Shown one piece after another: positions 27,845 to 39,100 of a DNA stretch of 64,000 nucleotides; within the stretch, counting starts at the first letter, position 1; each line of letters begins with the position of its first letter. The position numbers and the translations under genes are program-made. Source of the DNA: Hellea sp. (GTDB lineage Bacteria > Pseudomonadota > Alphaproteobacteria > Caulobacterales > Maricaulaceae); NCBI GenBank assembly GCA_020628425.1, contig JAHDEZ010000001.1, positions 62,001 through 126,000 on the forward strand. Direction: 5' to 3'. The notes under the pieces are model-generated. The model was not told where the DNA came from, did no database searches, and worked only from the letters and a program-made list of their open reading frames with translations.

Positions 27845-28900
27845 TTGAGGATCATGCTGGTGACAGATGCATGGAAACCCCAAATGAATGGGGTTGTGAA
27901 AACCTTATCCACAACTATTGAGCATTTGCGCCGTCAGAATCATGAGGTCGAAGTTATAGCTCCAAGCGATGGATATTGGACCATGCCGCTTCCGACCTAT
28001 CCCGATATTCGTTTGGCGCCGTTTGCTAAACGCGATGTGCAACGCCGGATTAAAACCTTCCGCCCGCAAGCCATACACATTGCAACCGAAGGCCCCTTGG
28101 GACAGGCCGCCCGAAAATATTGTTTAAAATGGGATATGCCTTATTCGACCAGCTATCATACAAAATTCCCTGAATATGTAAAAGCCAGGTTCCCATTTGT
28201 TCCTCTGTCACTCGCTTATCGAGTCGTTCGTAAATTTCATAACAGTGGTCAGCGCATTATGGTGACGACGCCGTCTATGGCAGAATTCCTAAAGACAAAA
28301 GGTTTTAAAAACCTGGCAGCTTGGAGCCGCGGCGTCGACTTAAAACAGTTCAGTCCGGCCCTCCGGTTTAATCCAGAGGATGTTTATAAGGGTTTACCAC
28401 GGCCGATTTTTGTCAATGTTGGTCGTGTCGCAGTAGAGAAAAATATTGAGGCATTTCTGGATATGGACTTACCGGGTTCCAAAGTCGTCGTAGGAAAAGG
28501 TCCCCAGTTGGACGCGCTTAAAAAGAAATACCCAGATATCCTGTTTACAGGTGCAAAATTTGGAAATGAGCTTGCTCGATATTTTGCTGATGCCGATGTG
28601 TTTGTGTTCCCGTCGAAAACCGATACGTTCGGCTTGGTGAATATTGAAGCCATGGCCACCGGGACGCCCGCGGCCGGCTATCCGGTTTCTGGCCCAATCG
28701 ACATTATACCGGGCAGCGGCGCTGGGGTCGTGCACGAAGATTTGCGAGAAGCCTGCTTACAATGCTTGAATATCGACAGAGATATCCCCGCACAATTTGC
28801 CAAAACGTATAGCTGGAAAAATGTCGCTGACCTCTTCTTAGATTATCTTGCTCCGCTCGACAATGAGGACGTTGAGACATTTTGGGACAAAATAAGATGA
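27845..28900 (+). CDS. GT4-type glycosyltransferase family 1
   Basis: VTDAWKPQMNGVVKTLSTTIEHL; SRGVDLKQFSP; FVFPSKTDTFGLVNIEAMATGTPAAGYPVSGP. Confidence 0.92.
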   Translation: MRIMLVTDAWKPQMNGVVKTLSTTIEHLRRQNHEVEVIAPSDGYWTMPLPTYPDIRLAPFAKRDVQRRIKTFRPQAIHIATEGPLGQAARKYCLKWDMPYSTSYHTKFPEYVKARFPFVPLSLAYRVVRKFHNSGQRIMVTTPSMAEFLKTKGFKNLAAWSRGVDLKQFSPALRFNPEDVYKGLPRPIFVNVGRVAVEKNIEAFLDMDLPGSKVVVGKGPQLDALKKKYPDILFTGAKFGNELARYFADADVFVFPSKTDTFGLVNIEAMATGTPAAGYPVSGPIDIIPGSGAGVVHEDLREACLQCLNIDRDIPAQFAKTYSWKNVADLFLDYLAPLDNEDVETFWDKIR

Positions 28901-28909
28901 TAGAGCCGA

Positions 28910-29098
28910 CTAAATAGGACGCTTGAAATAACAGGTTGTACTGTTTTCACCATATTTGATGTTGGCTTGAACAAGCTCCCAGCGATCCTGTCCGAGGCGA
29001 TTAATAGTGTCTTCGACCTCCGCCCGACGGCTTTCAGCAGAGCGAAAAACACCCGCACCTAATCGAACGACTTTATACTGCCATTTAACATGTGACAT
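28910..29098 (-). CDS. DUF4177-like small protein
   Basis: WQYKVVRLGAG...INRLGQDRWELVQANI...TTCYFKRP pattern. Confidence 0.75.
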   Translation of the reverse strand: MSHVKWQYKVVRLGAGVFRSAESRRAEVEDTINRLGQDRWELVQANIKYGENSTTCYFKRPI

Positions 29099-29308
29099 TT
29101 ATGACTCTCCTTTATTTTTACCTTCCTGAGGTGACGTCTCAGTCATAACAGGCGTGCTTTCCTTGAGACGGCCCTGCCGACGCAATGCGTCGCGCAGCAC
29201 ATATTCTATTTGCGCATTTAGTGAGCGCAGCTCGTCATCAGACCAACGCTTCATGGCCTTTAGCACATCAGCATTGATCCGAAGCGGATATGATTTCTTA
29301 CCAGACAT
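29099..29308 (-). CDS. Arc-family ribbon-helix-helix DNA-binding protein
   Basis: KKSYPLRINADVLKAMKRWSDDELRSLNAQIEYVLRDALRRQGRL. Confidence 0.85.
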   Translation of the reverse strand: MSGKKSYPLRINADVLKAMKRWSDDELRSLNAQIEYVLRDALRRQGRLKESTPVMTETSPQEGKNKGES

Positions 29309-29322
29309 CTATATGAAGGTTG

Positions 29323-30225
29323 TTAGTATAGCGAACCCGTATTCACGACTGGCTGTGTGGCCCGGTCAGAACACAGCACCACTAGAAGATTGGACACCAT
29401 AGCCGCTTTCCGCTCTTCGTCCAAATCTACAACACCTTTTCCAGATAGTTCATCCAGAGCATGCTCCACCATGCCGACGGCACCCTCAACAATTTTCTGG
29501 CGGGCGGCAATAATAGCTCCGGCCTGTTGACGTTGTAGCATGGCTTGCGCGATTTCCGGCGAATAGGCCAGATGCGAAATACGGGCCTCGATGACATTGA
29601 TTCCCGCTTGTGCCAGTCGGTCCTGAATTTCCACCTTCAAACGCTCGGATATTTCCGTTGGGTGCGACCGTAGAGAGATTTCATCCGGTTCATGTTGATC
29701 ATAAGGATAGCTTGTTGCCATAGCGCGAATGGCCGCCTCTGACTGGATTTGAACAAAACTCTCATAACTATCGACATTAAAGACCGCCTCAGCCGAGTCC
29801 GAGACCTCCCATACCACAATAGCCGCAATCTCAATAGGTGAGCCGTCCAGCTCGTTGACCTTTAAGCGTCCACTTTCAAAATTACGCACTCTGAGGGAAA
29901 CTTTTTTCTTGGAATAAAAAGGATTGTTAAACCGCAGTCCGGGTGTCCGGACCGTACCGATATATTTTCCAAATAGCGATAGGACAGCCGACTGATTGGG
30001 CTCAACTTTATAGAGGCCAGTCAAACCAAAAACCGTCGCCAGAAAGATACCAACACCGCCTAATATGCGGGGTATATAATCATACCTTATTCCCGTGAGA
30101 AACAAGAATGCGGCACAAGCTAGCATAGCTAGCAAGACAAATAAGAACGGAATACCGCTGACAGAACCAACCTGTCTTTCGCGAATATCGTCCGCACGTA
30201 CATTTTGGGTTCTGTATTCAGACAT
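29323..30225 (-). CDS. SPFH/band-7 domain membrane protein (ORF open from 30321)
   Basis: Two TM segments then [47 protein letters not shown]...[42 protein letters not shown]. Confidence 0.92.
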   Translation of the reverse strand: MSEYRTQNVRADDIRERQVGSVSGIPFLFVLLAMLACAAFLFLTGIRYDYIPRILGGVGIFLATVFGLTGLYKVEPNQSAVLSLFGKYIGTVRTPGLRFNNPFYSKKKVSLRVRNFESGRLKVNELDGSPIEIAAIVVWEVSDSAEAVFNVDSYESFVQIQSEAAIRAMATSYPYDQHEPDEISLRSHPTEISERLKVEIQDRLAQAGINVIEARISHLAYSPEIAQAMLQRQQAGAIIAARQKIVEGAVGMVEHALDELSGKGVVDLDEERKAAMVSNLLVVLCSDRATQPVVNTGSLY

Positions 30226-30251
30226 AGAACTCTCCCTTTGAACAAATAAAA

Positions 30252-30269
30252 TGATATCTTTTTGATATC
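30252..30269. promoter_or_regulatory. TGATATC tandem direct repeats (11-bp period), putative operator
   Basis: TGATATC at 30252-30258 and 30263-30269. Confidence 0.55.
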
Positions 30270-30369
30270 TATTTGTCAATATGGTGGTAACAAGTACAAC
30301 TTTCAAGACCTGTACCCGCATTAATTTATACGCTAAGAGACTTCTCTGAGAGATTACCGGGAGAGACCA

Positions 30370-31296
30370 ATGAAAAAGATTTTGCTAATATCCGCATTAT
30401 CCCTGACTGTTTTGGCGGGATGCGGCGGCGAAACAACATCAGAGAGCCCAAAGGCCGAATCCAATGAAAACATAATGACAGATACAGCCAAGGAAAACGT
30501 AATGGCGTCTTCCTCAGCGCGTCTGGACGATGTCCTCGCAGCGCAGGGCAATGACCATAAGGCCCGCTATCAGTATCGTCACCCTAAGGCCACAATTGAG
30601 TTTTTTGGAATTGAACCAGGAATGACCGTCGCGGAAATTCTGCCCGGCGGAGGATGGTATTCCAAAATTCTTATTCCCTATCTCGGGGATGACGGACACC
30701 TAGTTGGAATTGATTATGACCCGGCCATGTGGGCAAAGTTTGGCGGTTTCGCCAATGAAGAGTTTTTGAAGAAAAAGGAAACCTGGGCTGCTGACTGGGT
30801 CAAAGGCGCCAATGAATGGCGCGGCGGATCCAATGGCGAGATTTCCGCCTTCGCCTTTGGAAAGGCCCCCACAGACATGAAAGGAAAAGTCGACGTGATT
30901 TTCCTGCCACGGGCTATTCACCACTTAAACCGGTTTGAACAAGCCCACCTTGCCAGTGCTCTGAATGATATGAAAGCTATCTTGAAGCCTGATGGGACGG
31001 TGGCCGTCGTGGCGCACCGTGCTGCCGAAGATCAGGACGATGGCTGGGCCAATGGCGATAATGGCTATATGAAACAAAGCAAAATCGTTGAGATCATGGA
31101 AAGTGCCGGCTTTGTTCTAGCGGGCTCAAGCGAAATAAACGCCAATCCAAAAGACCAAGCCAAATCCGCCAACAAGGATATGGTTTGGCGCCTGCCACCT
31201 AGTCTGGCTACAAGCCGGGAAAACCCCGAACTCCGCGCCGAAATGGAAGCCATCGGAGAAACGGACCGCATGACACTCAAGTTCAAGTTAAAATAA
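30370..31296 (+). CDS. Lipoprotein-type class I SAM methyltransferase-like protein
   Basis: LTVLAGCGG lipobox; GMTVAEILPGGGWYSKILIPYLGDDGHLVGIDYDP. Confidence 0.82.
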   Translation: MKKILLISALSLTVLAGCGGETTSESPKAESNENIMTDTAKENVMASSSARLDDVLAAQGNDHKARYQYRHPKATIEFFGIEPGMTVAEILPGGGWYSKILIPYLGDDGHLVGIDYDPAMWAKFGGFANEEFLKKKETWAADWVKGANEWRGGSNGEISAFAFGKAPTDMKGKVDVIFLPRAIHHLNRFEQAHLASALNDMKAILKPDGTVAVVAHRAAEDQDDGWANGDNGYMKQSKIVEIMESAGFVLAGSSEINANPKDQAKSANKDMVWRLPPSLATSRENPELRAEMEAIGETDRMTLKFKLK

Positions 31297-31303
31297 TAAA
31301 GTT

Positions 31304-31819
31304 ATGTCAACTCACTCAATCTATGAATCTAGTGTGCCGGTCCTGAACCGGCTGCTGGATAATTTGGAACACATCCTCAGAAAAGGCGAAGCTAATGCGA
31401 GCGAACGGGATATCGATCCAGCCGTTTTCCTAAGCGCACGTCTAGCGCCAGACATGGCCACACTGACCAAACAAGTTCAGATCGTTGCATCATTAGTTAA
31501 AAACTGCGTGCACCGTTTGGCAGCTACGGAACCTCCTATCTTTGAAGAAACTGAGACGAGCTTCGCAGAACTTTATGCCACACTCGATAGAGCGCGGACA
31601 GAACTTAGAGGTGCATCCAAAAGTCATATCAATGACAATGTAAACAGGAGCTTTTCAGTAAAACTGGGCCCGATGGAGGTGGCGTTTACATCGCCGTCAT
31701 ATTTGAACAGCTTCACACTGCCCAATGTCTATTTCCATATTACGACCGCTTATAATATCCTTCGCCACAATGGTGTACCCTTGGGTAAGATGGATTATTT
31801 TGGCGGGAAAATGACCTAA
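31304..31819 (+). CDS. DUF1993 family protein
   Basis: SVPVLNRLLDNLEHILRKGE...RLAPDMATLTKQVQIVASLVKNCVHRLA...YNILRHNGVPLGKMDYFGG. Confidence 0.85.
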   Translation: MSTHSIYESSVPVLNRLLDNLEHILRKGEANASERDIDPAVFLSARLAPDMATLTKQVQIVASLVKNCVHRLAATEPPIFEETETSFAELYATLDRARTELRGASKSHINDNVNRSFSVKLGPMEVAFTSPSYLNSFTLPNVYFHITTAYNILRHNGVPLGKMDYFGGKMT

Positions 31820-33009
31820 CGGGAACCCGAGCCCTCATAAACAGGGCCCTGATTAACGTTACCGCGCGCATATCGGTTATAGCGAGGCGCCAGACGCATC
31901 CAGTCGCGTCTGGGTCGATCATACACCTGATCGAACACTTCAAGAGCCAGGCCGGAAGGCCGATAGTGAGAACTGTTCCATAAAACAGCGACCCCAGTTT
32001 TTAATTCTGGGTCAAAAAGTATATGAGCCCGATAGCCCTGAACAGCGCCGCGGTGGCCGACAACTCTGTGACCTTCAAAATCATAAATCCGCCAACCCAA
32101 CCCGTAGCTGGCATTTGTCAGCGCTCCATAATAGCGGCGCATTTTGCGGTCCTCATAGGGCGTCGCAATCCGGGGCGTATGTGTCGACTGTACGACCTCA
32201 GCACCCAATGGTGTTTCTTCGCCAAATTGTGCCTGCATCCATTTGGCCAGATCAACAACCGACGAATTGACACCCGCAGCAGCCGGGACCCGGTAATAGG
32301 TCGGCTTAACATCGCTAACAGGCATGCCGCGACTATTGTGCGGACGCGCCCAATTACGGGACTGTTTTAATCCTGCCAAAGTCGTCGTGGCGGAATCCAT
32401 CCCCAGAGGCTTGAAAATTTGTTCAGAAATAACCGCTTTATATGGAAGTCCGGTTGCACTTTCGATGGCTTCGGCCGCCGCATCGAAAGCAACATTTTGA
32501 TAGCTGTGGCAGGCGCCAGGCTCACATAAGCGATCCACACCTCCTAAAGCCCTTCTGACAAATTTCGCCTGTTGCCCCGCTTCGATCCGCCGATCATAGG
32601 CATTATGGGCAATACCAGTCCTTTGCGAGAGGATATCCTCAAGCGTCGTTTCATACTCGGACCCGGGCATAACCAGAGATGGCGCGTAATTGGATATGGG
32701 CATTTGGAGTTCGAGCATGCCCTCTTCGGCTAATTGCATGGCGGCAGTTGCGCCAACGGCCTTGGATAGTGACGCCCAACGAAACACGGTATTTTCATCG
32801 ACCTTGTCACGGCGGGAGCGGTCTCTGAGACCAAACCCTTTGGCGAACACGACCTCCCCGTTTTCGACAATTGCTACAGCCAGACCTGTCATTTCAGGTC
32901 TTTGCATGAGCTGGTTAATGCGACGCTCAACCTCCTTTGTATCAATATTATCCGCTCGCGCCGTAAAGGCCGAAATCACTATCAGACATATAACCAAAAA
33001 CTGTTTCAT
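31816..33009 (-). CDS. Serine hydrolase (class C beta-lactamase fold)
   Basis: RWASLSKAVGATAAMQLAEEG (SxxK), YQN motif, HRGAVQGYRAH. Confidence 0.92.
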   Translation of the reverse strand: MKQFLVICLIVISAFTARADNIDTKEVERRINQLMQRPEMTGLAVAIVENGEVVFAKGFGLRDRSRRDKVDENTVFRWASLSKAVGATAAMQLAEEGMLELQMPISNYAPSLVMPGSEYETTLEDILSQRTGIAHNAYDRRIEAGQQAKFVRRALGGVDRLCEPGACHSYQNVAFDAAAEAIESATGLPYKAVISEQIFKPLGMDSATTTLAGLKQSRNWARPHNSRGMPVSDVKPTYYRVPAAAGVNSSVVDLAKWMQAQFGEETPLGAEVVQSTHTPRIATPYEDRKMRRYYGALTNASYGLGWRIYDFEGHRVVGHRGAVQGYRAHILFDPELKTGVAVLWNSSHYRPSGLALEVFDQVYDRPRRDWMRLAPRYNRYARGNVNQGPVYEGSGSR

Positions 33010-33818
33010 CAGAGCAATAAAATAAGAATTATCACCAAACCCAGCAAAACCCGGTAGACCATAAAAGGAAACATTCCAATTCGGCTCACGAGCTTCATGA
33101 AAAAGGAGATCGCAATATAGGCGGATATAAAGGATAGCAGCGCTACGACAAGGCCGGACTGCAGGGAAGCACCACCTACCCCCTCGCCTCTCAGGAGTTT
33201 CAATAATGCAAATGTGCCTCCAGCCCCGATAAGTGGAATACTCATCAACATGGAAAAACGTGCGGCCTCCACGCGCGTAAAGCTCATCATACGCGCCGCT
33301 GTCATAGTGATGCCTGAACGGGAAGTTCCTGGAATAAAAGCGATTGCCTGCGCAAGACCCATTTTAAATGCTTGCTTCCAGGTTAAGTCCTCGGTGGTTT
33401 TTTCTCGGGCAAATTTGATGTCTGCCCACCATAAGACAATACCAAAAAACATCGAGGCGGCGGCAATAATCCAAGCTTGCCGCAATATTTCTTCCGTGTC
33501 GGTCAAGGCTAAACCGGCCCCGACCAGTAAAGCCGGAGGCGTCGCAACGATGAGATTCAGTGCGAGCGCTGAATTTTTGTTGAGTTTTCGCTGAATGAGA
33601 TCAAAAAACCCGCTTATCCCATCCATAACATCTTTGCGGAAATAAATCAGAACAGCAAAAAGTGAGCCGAAATGGGCCATCAGATCAATCATCGCGCCTT
33701 GATTAATCTCTTCATGGACAAGCGACGGCAAAATAAGATGAGCCGAACTCGAAACTGGCAAAAACTCAGTCAAGCCCTGAATAATCGCCAGAAGAACAAG
33801 ATAATATAAAGGCAGCAT
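33009..33818 (-). CDS. uppP: Undecaprenyl-diphosphatase
   Basis: AIIQGLTEFLPVSSSAHLIL; FIPGTSRSGITMTAARM. Confidence 0.96.
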   Translation of the reverse strand: MLPLYYLVLLAIIQGLTEFLPVSSSAHLILPSLVHEEINQGAMIDLMAHFGSLFAVLIYFRKDVMDGISGFFDLIQRKLNKNSALALNLIVATPPALLVGAGLALTDTEEILRQAWIIAAASMFFGIVLWWADIKFAREKTTEDLTWKQAFKMGLAQAIAFIPGTSRSGITMTAARMMSFTRVEAARFSMLMSIPLIGAGGTFALLKLLRGEGVGGASLQSGLVVALLSFISAYIAISFFMKLVSRIGMFPFMVYRVLLGLVIILILLL

Positions 33819-34270
33819 GGGCGGGTTTTACGATTCGGGCGTTACAATAGGGTTATCAAATTAAAAAATGACGTCACCATAACCATATTCAGAAAACAAA
33901 ACCTTCAATTAGAGGGAAAACTATATTTTTACACATGATTGACATTTTGTCTCACCTTGTAATTATACAAATAAATTGATTTTTTTGTTTATTTTCAAAA
34001 CCTTATAAGCTTCCCCATATATTTTTTTGCGAACCTACGCTATTTTGTCGCACTTTATTTACTCACTTCAAACAAAACAATAGCATCAAACCGCTCACGC
34101 AATGCCAAATTAACCTTCTCGTAATAGACTTTACGTCATTTTGAGGCATTTTATCCCAAACCATCATCCCTCAACAGCATAAACATGTCTTTTGACGAGC
34201 AAAACAACTCCCTGCTATAAGCTTTTTTCGGGCGACCCCTCCCCGTTTTCTTTACTTGATGGAGCCGACC

Positions 34271-35695
34271 ATGCCGCAGCGCATGCTTAAATTTGTGGAT
34301 GTTGACCGGCAAATGCCGGAAAAAAGACAAGCCGAAGCCCGTGCCGAAGATTTCGCAGAAATTTACGGCGACTACATCCTGGAAAAGGCTGAAGAACAAG
34401 CCTCTCGCTGTTCCCAATGCGGGGTTCCTTTTTGCCAGAGTCATTGTCCGCTGCAAAACAACATTCCTGACTGGCTCCGTCTAACCGCTGAGGGGCGTTT
34501 AAAGGAAGCTTATGCTGTCTCCGCCGCGACGAATTCCATGCCGGAAATCTGCGGGCGAATTTGCCCTCAGGACAGGCTTTGTGAAGGCAATTGTGTCATC
34601 GAACAATCTGGTCATGGAACGGTGACCATTGGCTCTGTGGAGAGGTTTCTGACTGATAACGCTTGGAATGAAGGCTGGGTCCCTCCGTTGAAGCCACGGG
34701 TCGAGCGCGACTTGTCTGTTGGTATTATCGGGTCCGGCCCGGCAGGACTAGCCGCCGCCGAAACCCTGCGAGAGCAAGGATGGCAGGTCACAATCTATGA
34801 CCGCGCAGATCGTCCCGGCGGTCTGCTGATTTACGGCATCCCGAATTTCAAACTGGAAAAGTCCATAGTTGAGCGCCGTACAAAGCGCCTTCAAGATGGA
34901 GGCGTCAAATTTGAGCTAGGTGTGGATGTTGGCGCAGACATTAGTTTTGATAAGCTTCGTGAGAAACATAATGCAGTTCTAATCGCTACAGGTGTTTACA
35001 AAGCCCGTGACCTTGAATGTCCCGGAGCCGGCCTTGATGACGTACGCCCTGCTTTGAATTTCTTGATTGATAGTAACAAACGGGGTCTTGGTGACAAAAT
35101 CGACAGCGAAACCGCTGAAGGTAAAGATGTGGTCGTCATCGGCGGCGGCGATACGGCCATGGACTGTGTGCGCACAGCCGTTCGTCAAGGCGCAAAATCC
35201 GTCACCTGCCTTTACCGCCGTGACGAGACCAATATGCCCGGCTCTGCCCGCGAGACCTATAATGCCAAAGAAGAGGGTGTTGAGTTCAAATGGTTAGCCG
35301 CCCCCAAAGCCATTTTGGACTCAGATGGCAAGGTCTCGGCGGTTAAAGCTGATAAAATGCGGCTGGGTGTCAAAGATGCCTCTGGACGTCAGCGCCCCGA
35401 AGCCATCAAAGGTGCAGACTTTGATGTTAAGGCTGACCTTGTCATCAAAGCCCTCGGCTTTTTGCCAGAAAATATGGAAAACCTGAAACCGGAGCTTACA
35501 ACAACCCGTTGGGGGACTGTCCGTGTTAATCCGGTGACCTTTGAAACAAATCTCGACGGTGTTTATGCCGCTGGTGATATTGTACGCGGTGCTTCGCTTG
35601 TGGTCTGGGCCATTCGCGAAGGTCGGGATGCAGCCGAGCATATGCACAAATATCTATTGGAACAGCAATTCGCCGTGATGGAGGCGGCTGAATGA
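34271..35695 (+). CDS. gltD: Glutamate synthase small subunit (ORF open from 34256)
   Basis: CSQCGVPFCQSHCPLQNNIPDWL; ICPQDRLCEGNCVIE; GSGPAGLAAAETLREQGWQVTIYDRADRPGGLLIYGIPNFKLEK. Confidence 0.96.
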   Translation: MPQRMLKFVDVDRQMPEKRQAEARAEDFAEIYGDYILEKAEEQASRCSQCGVPFCQSHCPLQNNIPDWLRLTAEGRLKEAYAVSAATNSMPEICGRICPQDRLCEGNCVIEQSGHGTVTIGSVERFLTDNAWNEGWVPPLKPRVERDLSVGIIGSGPAGLAAAETLREQGWQVTIYDRADRPGGLLIYGIPNFKLEKSIVERRTKRLQDGGVKFELGVDVGADISFDKLREKHNAVLIATGVYKARDLECPGAGLDDVRPALNFLIDSNKRGLGDKIDSETAEGKDVVVIGGGDTAMDCVRTAVRQGAKSVTCLYRRDETNMPGSARETYNAKEEGVEFKWLAAPKAILDSDGKVSAVKADKMRLGVKDASGRQRPEAIKGADFDVKADLVIKALGFLPENMENLKPELTTTRWGTVRVNPVTFETNLDGVYAAGDIVRGASLVVWAIREGRDAAEHMHKYLLEQQFAVMEAAE

Positions 35696-36108
35696 GCGAA
35701 CTATCAGGACAATGCCTTTGCGGAGCCGTCACCTTCACTGTCGCAGGCGACATCAATAGAGTTTCCGCTTGTTACTGCGGACAGTGCCGCGCACAAAATG
35801 GTGGCGGCGCTTTTCATGGCGCTGAATTTCAAGGCGAGTTGACCCTGACACAATCTGAAGCATTGAAATGGTATGCGTCGTCGAAAAAAGCCCGCCGTGG
35901 TTTCTGTACAGAGTGTGGGTCCTCACTTTTCTGGCAATCCAACGCTAATCCCGCTTATTTTGACGTTAGTCTTGGTGCCTTCCCAAATGAAGAGTTTGAA
36001 CTCGACGCTCATATTTTTGTCGACAACAAAGCTAATTACCAATCCCCCCCCAAAAACGCCCCTCATTTTATCGAGAGCACGAGCCCGCTCTCACAGGAAA
36101 CATTATGA
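35692..36108 (+). CDS. GFA (CENP-V/glutathione-dependent formaldehyde-activating-like) family protein
   Basis: GQCLCGAVTFTVAGD...ACYCGQCRAQNGG...GFCTECGSSLFWQS. Confidence 0.93.
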   Translation: MSELSGQCLCGAVTFTVAGDINRVSACYCGQCRAQNGGGAFHGAEFQGELTLTQSEALKWYASSKKARRGFCTECGSSLFWQSNANPAYFDVSLGAFPNEEFELDAHIFVDNKANYQSPPKNAPHFIESTSPLSQETL

Positions 36109-39100
36109 GCAATTGGAAAGAAACCTACGAAAAGAACCGGGATCTGCTGATCGAAGCCGGTACCTATAACCCTGCCGATGAGCACGATGCGTGCGGTGTT
36201 GGCCTTGTCGCCTCCATCGACGGATCGCCGCGGCGCGATGTGGTGGAAATGTCCATTCAGGCCCTCAAAAATGTCTGGCACCGCGGTGCTGTTGACGCCG
36301 ATGGCAAAACAGGTGACGGTGCTGGCATCCGACTGGATATCCCACAAGGCTTTTTCAAAGCCCAAGTTGAGCGCACGGGGCACAAAGCCGGAAATTCTAA
36401 AATTGCGGTCGGTATGATTTTCCTGCCGCGTACGGATTTTGGCGCTCAAGAGGAAGCACGGACAATTGTCGAATCTGAATTGCTACGCGAAGGCTTTTAC
36501 ATATACGGATGGCGTCAGGTGCCCATTAATATTGATGTCATTGGCGAAAAAGCCCAAGCCACACGTCCAGCGATTGAGCAAGTGCTCTTCAGAGATAGCC
36601 GTGGTCGCAAGGGCGATAAGCTGGAACGGGAGCTTTATATAATTCGGCGACGAATAGAAAAGCGCGTCATCGCCGCCGCTATCCCGAGCTTTTATGTCTG
36701 CTCACTCTCTGTCCAGACTATCATCTACAAGGGAATGTTCCTGGCAGAGGACATTGATGCCTTTTATCCGGACCTTACAGATGAGCGCTTCGTATCTCGC
36801 GCCGCGATTTATCATCAGCGTTACTCGACCAATACATTTCCTCAGTGGTGGCTGGCTCAGCCATTTCGGATGCTGGCCCATAACGGCGAAATCAATACCG
36901 TAAAAGCGAACACAAATTTCATGAAAAACCATGAAATCAAAATGGCAAGTTCTGCTTTTGGTGATCGGGCCGGTGATGTAAAGCCAATCATTCAAAAAGG
37001 CAGCTCAGACTCGGCGGCTTTGGATTCCGTGTTTGAACTGCTTGTCCGCGCCGGTCGGATTGCCCCTATGGCCAAAACCATATTGGTTCCTGAAGCTTAT
37101 TCCAAACGCGGCGACCTGATGCCCGATAGCTGGCGCAATCTTTATGAATATTGCAATGGTGTGATGGAACCCTGGGACGGCCCGGCCGCCCTGGCCGCTT
37201 ATGATGGACGTTGGTGTATGGCAGGACTCGACCGCAATGGTCTGCGTCCTATGCGCTATGCAATCACTAAGGATGGCATACTGGCCGTTGGCAGTGAAAC
37301 CGGTATGTGTCCGATATCTGAAGCTGTTATTCAAAAGAAAGGCTTCATCAAACCCGGTCGGATTATTGCCGTGGATCTTGAGGAAGGCAAATTTTACCAC
37401 TCCTCAGAGATCCTAGACAAGATGGCCTCTGAGCGCCCCTATGCCAAATGGCTGGAAAAGGTCGTTAACCTGGATGAAAAACTTTCCGGGCCTGAACCAA
37501 CTCCCGAGCTCTCGGGCGAAGACCTGATACGCCGTCAATACGCCTCCGGCCAAACCTTGGAAGATATGGAACTTATTCTGACGCCAATGGCTGAAAATGG
37601 TAAAGAGTCAGTCGGATCTATGGGGGATGATACACCTTTAGCTGTCCTGTCAGACATGTACAGACCACTATCCCATTATTTCCGTCAAAAGTTTTCTCAG
37701 GTTACCAATCCCCCAATTGATCCTTTGCGTGAAACCCGCGTCATGGGACTGAAAACCCGCTTCCGCAATTTGCGGAACATCCTTTCTGACGGTGAGGTCC
37801 AGACCAAGGAAATGCTGGTGCTCGATAGCCCAGTCATGACCAATGGGATGTATGGGCGTTTTATGGATATGTTTGAAAAAAGCTCCCATGTTGTGGACTG
37901 TACTTTTGACAAGCCAGTCCCTGATATTCGGGCTGGGCGCACTCTGAAGCTGGCACTCGATCGTATTCGTGAAGACGCCGAAAAAGCCGTTCGCGATGGT
38001 AATGAAAATATCATTATTAGCGACAAAGCTGTGTCGGAAAATAAGCCCGCCATGCCAATCATTCTTTGTGTTGGAGCTATTCATTCCCACCTGGTGAATA
38101 AGGGCCTTCGCTCGTCGTGTTCAATTATCGTTCAATCGGCTGAATGTCTGGATACACATTATTTCGCCGTCCTCATTGGTGCCGGTGCAACTGCGATTAA
38201 TGCCTATATGGCGCAAGACAGTCTGACTGACCGCGTGAATCGCGGTCTGCTGGATATGGATGCGGACAAAGTCGCGCAGCAATATAAAAAGGCCATCGAA
38301 GCCGGGCTTTTGAAAATCATTTCTAAGCTGGGAATCTCTGTTATCTCCTCTTATCGTGGCGGGAATAACTTCGAAGCTTTGGGCTTATCCCGCTCTCTGG
38401 TCGGAGAATTTTTCCCAGGCATGACCAGCCGAATTTCTGGAATCGGTTTGGCCGGACTTGAGAAAAAACTACTGGAAATTCACGAAAAAGCTTTTGACCC
38501 CTCTGTCATCACCTTGCCCGTGGGCGGACTATATCGGGTACGCGCCAAGTCCGAGCGACATGCCTATACAGCGGATATGATCCATATGTTGCAGGAAGCG
38601 GTGACACGAGGCGATTACGAGCTCTACAAGCGATATGCCGAAGTCGTGAACAATCAATCACCCATACAGGTCCGTGATCTGCTGGATATACAGCCACTCG
38701 ACAAACCTTTGCCGTTGCGAAACGTACAAAGCGTCAACGAAATCAGGCGTCGTTTCTGTACCCCTGGTATGTCGCTGGGGGCCCTGTCACCGGAAGCTCA
38801 CGGCACACTGAATATCGCTATGAACCGAATTGGTGCGAAATCTGTTTCTGGCGAAGGCGGTGAAGATCGATCTCGTTATAAGCCCTTACCCAATGGCGAC
38901 AATCCCAATTCTGCCGTTAAACAAATTGCCTCTGGTCGATTTGGTGTCACGGCTGAATATTTGAATCAGTGCCGTGAAATTGAAATTAAAGTCGCTCAAG
39001 GCGCCAAGCCTGGCGAAGGTGGACAATTACCCGGCTTCAAGGTAACAGAGATGATCGCTAAATTTCGGAACGCTACACCGGGCGTAACACTCATCTCTCC

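Noticed and set aside
34110-34124. TTAACCTTCTCGTAA as a CtrA site upstream of gltD
   Set aside because: One-mismatch match in AT-rich sequence; expected by chance at this frequency.
37668-38090. 140-aa minus-strand ORF within gltB
   Set aside because: Antisense to a strongly conserved enzyme; no independent support.
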